Origin: JACXTP01 sp963827905
GTDB taxonomy: Archaea; Thermoplasmatota; Thermoplasmata; Methanomassiliicoccales; UBA472
NCBI GenBank assembly: GCA_963827905.1
Contig: CAWHCB010000001.1
Span: forward strand, 1 to 64,000
Direction of reading: 5' to 3'
DNA: 64,000 nucleotides
The notes under the pieces are model-generated. The model did not search any database and was not told where the DNA came from. It worked only from the letters and a program-made list of their open reading frames with translations. Position 1 is the stretch's first letter, and the number at the start of each line of letters is the position of its first letter. The translations under genes were made by a program, and so were the position numbers. Below, in pieces: positions 58,675 to 64,000 of this stretch.

Positions 58675-59268
58675 TCAGTCCGAGGCGTTGAAGCCCACCA
58701 GGATGGTGGCGTTCTGCGGGTCGTCATCGAGGCCATAGCGGTTCTTGATGATGATGTCGCCAAGAGGCGAGGGGGAGCATGACACGATCGCGTCCACACC
58801 ATGGATGGCCTTCAGCTCAGGGAAGCTCACCGGGGGCATGAGGAAGAACTCCTTGTGCTTGGGTTGCCGGTCCATGAAGACGACGAAATCCTCGCAGAGC
58901 CAGAGCACATCGTCCCGTCCTTTGTACTTCTCGTGTTGGCCAGGCAGGACCTCGGTCCCTATCACGATGCCCTCGTCGGCTATGAGCTGCACGGTCGGTT
59001 CCGGTGGTGGGCGGAACGACTTGTTCTTGAGGATGCATAGAACATACCGACGGGCCAGACATTGCTCCAACCCCTCGTTCTTGACCTCCATCCCCATCTG
59101 GGATTTGATGTTCTTCTCCACGTTCAGGATGCCTTCCCGGGTCTCCTCGTCCAATGGGAAGACCTGCAGTGTGCCGCGCATTCCTTCGATTATCCCTATG
59201 GCCTGATCAAGGGAGGTCATGCCCCCTAAATCCCGAGAACCGATATAATGGATTCCCTCGCTCTCCAT
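58675..59268 (-). CDS. Conserved-looking protein of unknown function beside mcr
   Basis: A 197-residue intact, soluble protein. It has a start region SRDLGGMTSLDQAIGIIEGM, a Pro/Arg-rich middle (FRPPPEPTVQL), IGTEVLPGQHEKYKGRDD, LPPVSFPELKAIHG-like segment and SPSPLGDIIIKNRYG. No membrane part, signal peptide or metal motif is evident. I do not recognise it. It lies convergent to the mcr operon and just downstream of the PRC-barrel gene (22 bp), so these two are co-transcribed. Confidence 0.6.
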   Translation of the reverse strand: MESEGIHYIGSRDLGGMTSLDQAIGIIEGMRGTLQVFPLDEETREGILNVEKNIKSQMGMEVKNEGLEQCLARRYVLCILKNKSFRPPPEPTVQLIADEGIVIGTEVLPGQHEKYKGRDDVLWLCEDFVVFMDRQPKHKEFFLMPPVSFPELKAIHGVDAIVSCSPSPLGDIIIKNRYGLDDDPQNATILVGFNASD

Positions 59269-59290
59269 GAATGGAAAGTGGTCCGACCCG

Positions 59291-59875
59291 TCAGACCCGG
59301 GCCACTGGTTTGTTCTGCAGATAGTCCTTGACGCTATCGAGGTCTATCTTCAGCATGATCATGTCCCCCACGTTCATGATGTCAGCGGTGCGCATACGTA
59401 TCACCGATTTGGACACCATCATGCTCTTCTTCAGGTCCAGGTCCTTGCGGGTGGCCTTGTCGAGCTTCACGTCGAAGCTAGGCACGGACCATTCGGTCTG
59501 GGCGTCGACCTTGAAGTCGGTGAGCACCCCGATCTCCCTGCCCTTCCGGCATATGACCCTCTTCCCGATCACATCGCCCACGCTGACCGGGACCTCTGAC
59601 TCATCCAGGACTGCCTGAGATATCTGGTCCATGGTAAGGTTCAGGGTCACCAGATCGGAGATGTGGTGGACGGCCTCTATCCTGATGTGGGCATGGGAGG
59701 CGCCCAAGACCCTCTTCTTCTTGTTAAGCTGGGCCTCCAGGCCCTTGTTGATGGTGATCCGCAGGGATGGCACCTTCCACTTATCGCGGTCCAGGTCCAC
59801 ACCCTCCACATATCCGACCACCTTGGCGTCCGAGCTGACCATTTCCTTGCCTAAAATATCCTCAATGTCTAGCAT
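59291..59875 (-). CDS. Protein with two PRC-barrel domains
   Basis: A 194-residue intact protein with two repeats: GKEMVSSDAKVVGYVEGVDLD with WKVPSLRITI in the first and GKRVICRKGREIGVLTDFKVD with WSVPSFDVKLD in the second. These are PRC-barrel domains, small RNA- or protein-binding barrels also found in RimM and archaeal proteins of unknown role. It leads the two-gene unit with the unknown gene at 58675. Confidence 0.82.
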   Translation of the reverse strand: MLDIEDILGKEMVSSDAKVVGYVEGVDLDRDKWKVPSLRITINKGLEAQLNKKKRVLGASHAHIRIEAVHHISDLVTLNLTMDQISQAVLDESEVPVSVGDVIGKRVICRKGREIGVLTDFKVDAQTEWSVPSFDVKLDKATRKDLDLKKSMMVSKSVIRMRTADIMNVGDMIMLKIDLDSVKDYLQNKPVARV

Positions 59876-59985
59876 ATCCCGATCCCTGCCCGGTATAAGC
59901 GATTCTCATTATTTCATGATTGCCGAAAGCCCGCCAATTCCAAACGGGCGAATCATTATATCGCTCCGAGACCGCTCCCTTCGCC

Positions 59986-60304
59986 ATGGTCCTGGACACT
60001 ATCATGAAGGAGCAGCCAGAGGTCATCAACGCCCTGTACCGTTACAAGAACACGGTCTTCAAGGAGGGGCATCATCTCCTTCAAGGAAAAGGAGCTGATC
60101 GCCATCGGCATCATCTGCGTGCTCAAATGCGAGGAATGCTTGGACACCCACGTTCAGAAGGCCATGGAGCTGGGGGCGACCAGGGACGAGATCCGGGAGG
60201 CGGTGCTGGTCGCGATGTACCTGGCCGGACCTCATGCCGTGGTCTGGTCCAAAAAGGTGGACAGCTACATTTCGGACGATTTCAACGCTGGAACTCCGCC
60301 TTGA
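59986..60304 (+). CDS. Carboxymuconolactone decarboxylase/AhpD-like protein, one frameshift
   Basis: The protein (about 106 residues) is an all-helical AhpD-like unit. The redox or catalytic motif is KCEECLDTHVQKAMELGAT (CxxC then His), followed by REAVLVAMYLAGP. The N-terminal helix (EQPEVINALYRYKNTVF) joins across an extra base near 60070. Such proteins are disulfide reductases or decarboxylase relatives; this one could help in redox control. Its end overlaps the convergent Cys-rich gene by 23 bp. Confidence 0.8.
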
Positions 60305-60617
60305 TGTCCCGTTTGATGCCTAGGCCGGACACCACCTCGCCGCACTTCAGGATGGCCATCGGGACCGGGCACACGGAATGCTTCAGCACTTTGCCGGAGA
60401 TGATGTACACCTTGTTCTCGCAGAATGGCATGGTCATGATGTCCATCATAGGGATGGGACCTAGCTCCTTCTCCAATCTCTTGACGTAGGGGCAATTGCT
60501 CTCCAGATGGAAGCTCAAAACTCCGTCGACCATCACGCCCCGCACCTTGGTGGGGAAACGGCAAGCACCAGGGTCGAGGTTCACGACGACCTCCTCTTCG
60601 GCCATGAGCCCTATCAT
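60282..60617 (-). CDS. Small cysteine-containing protein of unknown function
   Basis: A 111-residue intact protein. Five or so Cys residues are spread along it: DPGACRFPTKV, ESNCPYVKRLEKEL, MPFCENKVYI, HSVCPVPMAILKCGEV. The pattern (single Cys near turns, no CxxC) could bind an iron-sulfur cluster or other metal. I do not recognise a characterised family. ATG 60605 (MAEEEVVVNL) is a possible shorter start. It precedes an AhpD-like gene on the opposite strand. Confidence 0.6.
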   Translation of the reverse strand: MIGLMAEEEVVVNLDPGACRFPTKVRGVMVDGVLSFHLESNCPYVKRLEKELGPIPMMDIMTMPFCENKVYIISGKVLKHSVCPVPMAILKCGEVVSGLGIKRDIKAEFQR

Positions 60618-60671
60618 TCAAGCTTCGCCTAAATTATCTTTGCGCCGGACCGACCAGGTCAACGCCTGACC

Positions 60672-61637
60672 TCAACCTTTGTCCTTCTTCCCTTTGGACG
60701 CCATCTCGTACATGGGCGCCCTGCTGATGTCGATGGCCCCGATGGCCGCCACTGGCTCCTTCTTCCTCATTATCGGCACGACCACCACGGGAAGTCCCCG
60801 GAACGGTCCGGTGGAGGCGATCCTCCGCACGATCTGGCCTTTTTTAAGGACCTCCTCCAGCATCGGGCCGGTGTAGTTCGTGTCCACCACCTCGCCCTCC
60901 TCGCAGCGCACCCCATTGTGATTGCGGCTACGCATCGTGACCGGCGAGCGGTTCAGCAGCTCGTGGATGGCCAGGCAGAGGCACTTCAGGTCCTCCGCCT
61001 CCGTGTCCTGGGTGATCAGGGTGGTGCCTTCGGTCCAGCATCTTCTCGACGCCGTGCCCAGGGCCAAGGCGGCGGTGACCGCGCCCTTCTCCGCGGCGTC
61101 ATAGCTGAACGCCGAGCCGACTATGATCACATCCCCCTCCTCGATCTTGAAAACGCTGCGCAAGGGCGCCACCTGGGACTGCTCCGGGAAGTCCTCGTCG
61201 CCGGGGAAGACCATCTTATCGTCCCTCACGATCAGGGTGGTCGCCCCGACCGCCCCCGCCCGGACCGCCTCGTCCCTCTGCTCGCAACCCATCTTCACCT
61301 TGAAGCCCATGGCCTTGATGAGCACGGCACAATTGTGCTTGCCCAGGGTAAGGTTCTGGAGATCGACCTGGGCCACCTCTATGCCGGAGTTCTCCAGCTT
61401 GCGGCGGCCCTTGTCGGTGATGACCGTTCCCATCCTGGTGTTCTCTATGCTCCCTTCCCTGGCCATCTTCTCGAGGATGGTCCGGATGGAACCTTCCCCG
61501 ATCTGCAGGGCCTCTGCCAGGGCCTTTCTGCCGATCGGCCCTTGCTTCTCGATCACCTGATAGGCCTTCCATATGTGGTACATGGAGAACTTCGGTGTGG
61601 GACCACCCGAAAAAAACGATGTGAAAGCCATTGCCAT
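60672..61637 (-). CDS. Putative transcriptional regulator with winged helix, DUF4443-like and DUF2111 domains
   Basis: The N-terminal winged helix (about residues 15-80) reads YHIWKAYQVIEKQGPIGRKA, then IGEGSIRTILEKMAREGSIE. A middle region with LGKHNCAVLIKAMG and GATTLIVRDDKMVF resembles DUF4443. The last 115 residues form DUF2111, a methanogen-rich family (CLAIHELLNRSPVTMRSRNH, GVRCEEGEVVDTNYTG, GPFRGLPVVVVPI). About 321 residues. ATG 61637 is preferred, because the upstream ATG at 61673 lies within the TATA region. It is divergent from atwA. Ligand binding by DUF2111 is not known. Confidence 0.8.
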   Translation of the reverse strand: MAMAFTSFFSGGPTPKFSMYHIWKAYQVIEKQGPIGRKALAEALQIGEGSIRTILEKMAREGSIENTRMGTVITDKGRRKLENSGIEVAQVDLQNLTLGKHNCAVLIKAMGFKVKMGCEQRDEAVRAGAVGATTLIVRDDKMVFPGDEDFPEQSQVAPLRSVFKIEEGDVIIVGSAFSYDAAEKGAVTAALALGTASRRCWTEGTTLITQDTEAEDLKCLCLAIHELLNRSPVTMRSRNHNGVRCEEGEVVDTNYTGPMLEEVLKKGQIVRRIASTGPFRGLPVVVVPIMRKKEPVAAIGAIDISRAPMYEMASKGKKDKG

Positions 61638-61640
61638 ATA

Positions 61641-61664
61641 TTGGATGGATATATAATCCAACCA
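61641..61664. promoter_or_regulatory. Dyad in the atwA/DUF2111-regulator divergent promoter region
   Basis: TGGATGG (61642-61648) and CCAACCA (61658-61664) flank an AT-rich 9-bp centre (ATATATAAT) that serves as part of the regulator promoter; TTGGAT/ATCCAA is an exact inner palindrome. It resembles the mcr and corrinoid operators, with a longer spacer and one changed base. Confidence 0.4.
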
Positions 61665-61766
61665 TATAAACATTGTGAAGGCGCATTTAACAATACTTGA
61701 CCATCTGGAATAGCTATCTTAACGGGGGAAAGTATATCTAGATAGCGTCTGCGTTCAACCCCTCAT

Positions 61767-63413
61767 ATGGCCGATGAGTCAGAGTTTTTTCTCATCATAG
61801 ATAATGTTTCCAAGAGCTTCAACGGCGAGGTGGTCTTGAGGGACATCACCGCCACGCTGAAACCGGGAGAGTCTTGGGACTTATCGGCCGAAGCGGCGCT
61901 GGAAAATCCGTCCTGATCCACATCCTGCGCGGAACCCAGGAGTACAAGCCAGACAAGGGCAAGATCATCTATCGTGTCAACTATTGCGAGAAATGCAAGC
62001 GGGTGGAGATGCCCAAGAAGGGGGAGCCCTGCAAGAAGTGCGGGGGCAAGACCTCTCTACAGGAGGTCGATTTCTGGGGTTTGAACGAGAGGGACCCTTT
62101 GAGCATGGCCATGCGCGACCGCATCGCCATCATGTTGCAGCGCACCTTCGCCCTCTTCGGCGAATCGAGCGTCATCGAGAACATCTTCGAGGCCTTGGGG
62201 CCGATGAACGAGAAGCAAAGGGTGGAAAAGGCCCTGGCCTTGCTCAAGGCGGTTGGTCTGGAGCACCGCACCATGCACATCGCCCGAGACCTTTCCGGGG
62301 GCGAGAAGCAGCGTTGCGTCCTGGCCCGCCAGTTGGCCAAGGAACCCTTGATGTTCCTCGCGGACGAACCGACCGGCACACTGGACCCCAGCACCGCGGA
62401 CATGGTGCATCGGGCCCTGGTGGAATCGGTGAAGAACAAGGGCATGGCCATGGTGGTCTCCTCCCACTGGCCCAAGGCCATCAACCGTCTGTCGGACAAG
62501 GCCATGTGGTTGGAGTCCGGGGAGGTGGTCAAGCTAGGGGACCCCCAGGACGTCACAAAGGAGTTCGAGGTCTGTTTCCAAAAGACCGAGGACATGATGG
62601 GCGTCGAGGTCGGGCAACCCGGTGGTCAAGGTCGACAACGCCAAGAAGTACTTCTATTCGATCGTGCGCGGCGTGGTCAAGGCCGTGGACGATGTCACCT
62701 TCGAGGTCAAGGAAAGAGAGATATTCGGACTGGTCGGTCTCAGCGGAGCAGGAAAGACCACCGTCTCCCGCATGATCGCAGGCATCACCCCGGCCACCGG
62801 CGGTTCGGTGATGGTGCGCATCGGGGATGACTGGATCAACATGTCCGAGATGGGCGAGTTCGGCAGGGGTCGGGCCACACCCTATATCGGATTACTGCAC
62901 CAGGAGTATTCGCTGTACCCGTTCAACACCGTGCTGCAGAACCTGACCATCTGCATCGGCATGAAGCTGCCGGCAGAGCTGGCCAAGATCAAGGCCATCC
63001 AGGTCCTGGCATCGGTCGGTTTCACAACCAGGGAGATAGAGCGGATCCTTTACGCCATGCCGGACAATCTGAGCGTGGGCGAGAAGCAAAGGGTGGCCTT
63101 GGCCCGCGTGCTCATCGAGGAGCCGAGATTGGTCATATTGGACGAGCCTACCGGCACCATGGACCCCATAACCAAGAACTCGGTCGCCAAATCGGTCCTC
63201 ATCGCTAGGAAGGAGATAGGGGAGACCTTCCTGATCGTATCGCACGATATGGACTTCGTCCTGGACTGCTGCGACCGGGTGGTGATGATGAAAGGGGGGA
63301 AGATCGTCGCCATCGGCGACCCGAAGGAGATCGTCACCTCCATGACCGAGGGCGAGCTTGCCGAGTTCACATCCTGCGATCAGACGAGCGGTGACGCTGA
63401 GGTGTCTAAGTGA
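61767..63413 (+). CDS. atwA: Methyl-coenzyme M reductase activation component A2 (AtwA), two frameshifts
   Basis: A tandem ABC-type ATPase of about 548 residues that drives reductive activation of MCR. Domain 1 has FFLIIDNVSKSFNGEVVL, Walker A GRSGAGKS, a zinc-ribbon insert CEKCKR...CKKCGG typical of AtwA, signature DLSGGEKQRCVLARQL and Walker B LMFLADEPTG. Domain 2 has Walker A GLSGAGKTT, signature NLSVGEKQRVALARVL and Walker B LVILDEPTG. One missing base near 61871 and one extra near 62620 break the frame. GTGA overlap couples it to mcrC. Confidence 0.94.
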
Positions 63414-64000
63414 GCCCACAGAGCATCGGGCGGAAGACCCGCTTCGTCGAGTGCCGGGAGGCGAGAGGCATGGGGGTGGGAGGTTCTTTGGCACAGCGTG
63501 CCACCATTTCCGAGAGCGGGAGGCAGGTGGTGGCGGTGGCGATGGGACCAGGAAAGCGTCACATCACCAAGCCGGTCTGCGAGATCACCTATGAACTCAG
63601 GGAGCAGGGCATCGAGACCTCGGTCATAGTCATCAATGCCGGATCGGGGGTCCCAGCGGACGCGCCGGATGCCGTGACCAGTTCGCAATTCGGTCTGGAC
63701 CAGATCGAGATCGATCGTATCCAGCAGTTCAAGGTGGCCTTGATCCACCTGGGCAATGTAAAGAACCATATCGTCTACAAGGCACGCCTCATCCTGCGCA
63801 ACGTCGACATGCCCGCGGTCATCGTCTGCCAGGCCCCGGTCGATTTCGAGGATTTCGCCCGTGTCGGGGTGAAGACCCGGGTGGTCATGCCGATAAAGGA
63901 GAACATCGGCACCAAGGGCACCATCATGGAGATCATCAATGGAGTGGTCCGAGGCCAGACCATATCCCAGGCCAAGCTGGACGAGATCGTCTCGAAGATC
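63410..64000 (+). CDS. mcrC: McrC-family protein (MCR activation), 3' end cut by window edge
   Basis: The frame from GTG 63410 is open to the window edge (197 codons), nearly the whole of a roughly 200-residue McrC. It shows RFVECREARGMGVGGSLAQR, VAVAMGPGKRHITKPVCEIT, VIVINAGSGVPADAP, LIHLGNVKNHIVYKARLIL and VIVCQAPVDFEDFARVGVKT. McrC works with AtwA in the MCR-activating complex. The related methanogenesis marker 7 protein is the main alternative name. Its separation from mcrBDGA and coupling to atwA group the activation genes. Confidence 0.9.
   Translation, partial: MSPQSIGRKTRFVECREARGMGVGGSLAQRATISESGRQVVAVAMGPGKRHITKPVCEITYELREQGIETSVIVINAGSGVPADAPDAVTSSQFGLDQIEIDRIQQFKVALIHLGNVKNHIVYKARLILRNVDMPAVIVCQAPVDFEDFARVGVKTRVVMPIKENIGTKGTIMEIINGVVRGQTISQAKLDEIVSKI

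Noticed and set aside
1..64000. CRISPR arrays, insertion sequences, integrase or att sites, rRNA
   Set aside because: No regular spacer repeats, transposase motifs, terminal repeats or rRNA-like stretches were seen on reading both strands.

Overview
The window is a methanogen chromosome segment, most likely from the Methanomassiliicoccales (Thermoplasmata) or a close relative. The evidence is a full methyl-coenzyme M reductase locus (mcrBDGA), the MCR-activation genes atwA-mcrC, the McrA-thioglycine pair ycaO-tfuA, the methylotrophic activase RamA with an MtaA/MtbA-type CoM methyltransferase and a methylamine-type corrinoid protein, an Ech-type hydrogenase, archaeal SepF and DUF835. Base composition looks close to 60% G+C by eye. 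No CRISPR array, insertion sequence, rRNA or prophage was seen; one tRNA (His, GUG) was found.

Layout. 1-9.1 kb: a DUF1616 fragment, sepF, an HD phosphohydrolase, a very large secreted multidomain protein (solute-binding domain, fibronectin III, beta-helix, five more fibronectin III, membrane anchor) and a Na+/Ca2+-type exchanger. 9.1-26.2 kb: housekeeping and envelope genes (rtcB, DUF835 sensor, tRNA-His, asnB, CPBP protease, two glycosyltransferases, argF, DHH nuclease with RNase H-like exonuclease, P5C dehydrogenase, universal stress protein, phosphoesterase). 26.2-31.3 kb: echABCDEF, read leftward, followed by a DUF1622 gene. 31.4-43 kb: AmmeMemoRadiSam enzyme, then a methylotrophy block (corrinoid protein, two membrane proteins, MtaA/MtbA, a second UroD-fold protein, ramA with a metallo-hydrolase) and a TPR protein. 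43-45.8 kb: a coupled operon of aminotransferase, soluble MtrA-like and MtrH-like proteins. 46-49.2 kb: nucleotide-sugar operon (UDP-glucose dehydrogenase, galU, epimerase). 49.3-64 kb: small genes, an Lrp regulator, ycaO-tfuA, mcrBDGA-DUF2098, unknown archaeal genes, a DUF4443/DUF2111 regulator and atwA-mcrC running off the right edge.

How it fits together. Methyl groups enter through the corrinoid protein, which RamA keeps reduced. The MtaA/MtbA-type enzyme passes them to coenzyme M, and MCR releases methane. YcaO-TfuA matures McrA, and AtwA-McrC activates MCR. Ech couples ferredoxin and H2 to an ion gradient. The most striking regulatory signal is a dyad, TGGATGG-N5-CCATCCA, placed exactly 8 bp before the TATA box of both mcrBDGA and the corrinoid gene, with further similarity downstream. 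A looser version lies between atwA and the DUF2111 regulator.

Caution on sequence quality: about half of the genes, including mcrB, atwA and the ech genes, carry single-base frameshifts that leave both sides of the protein well conserved. These look like sequencing or assembly errors, so coordinates below span the reconstructed gene and approximate shift points are given.
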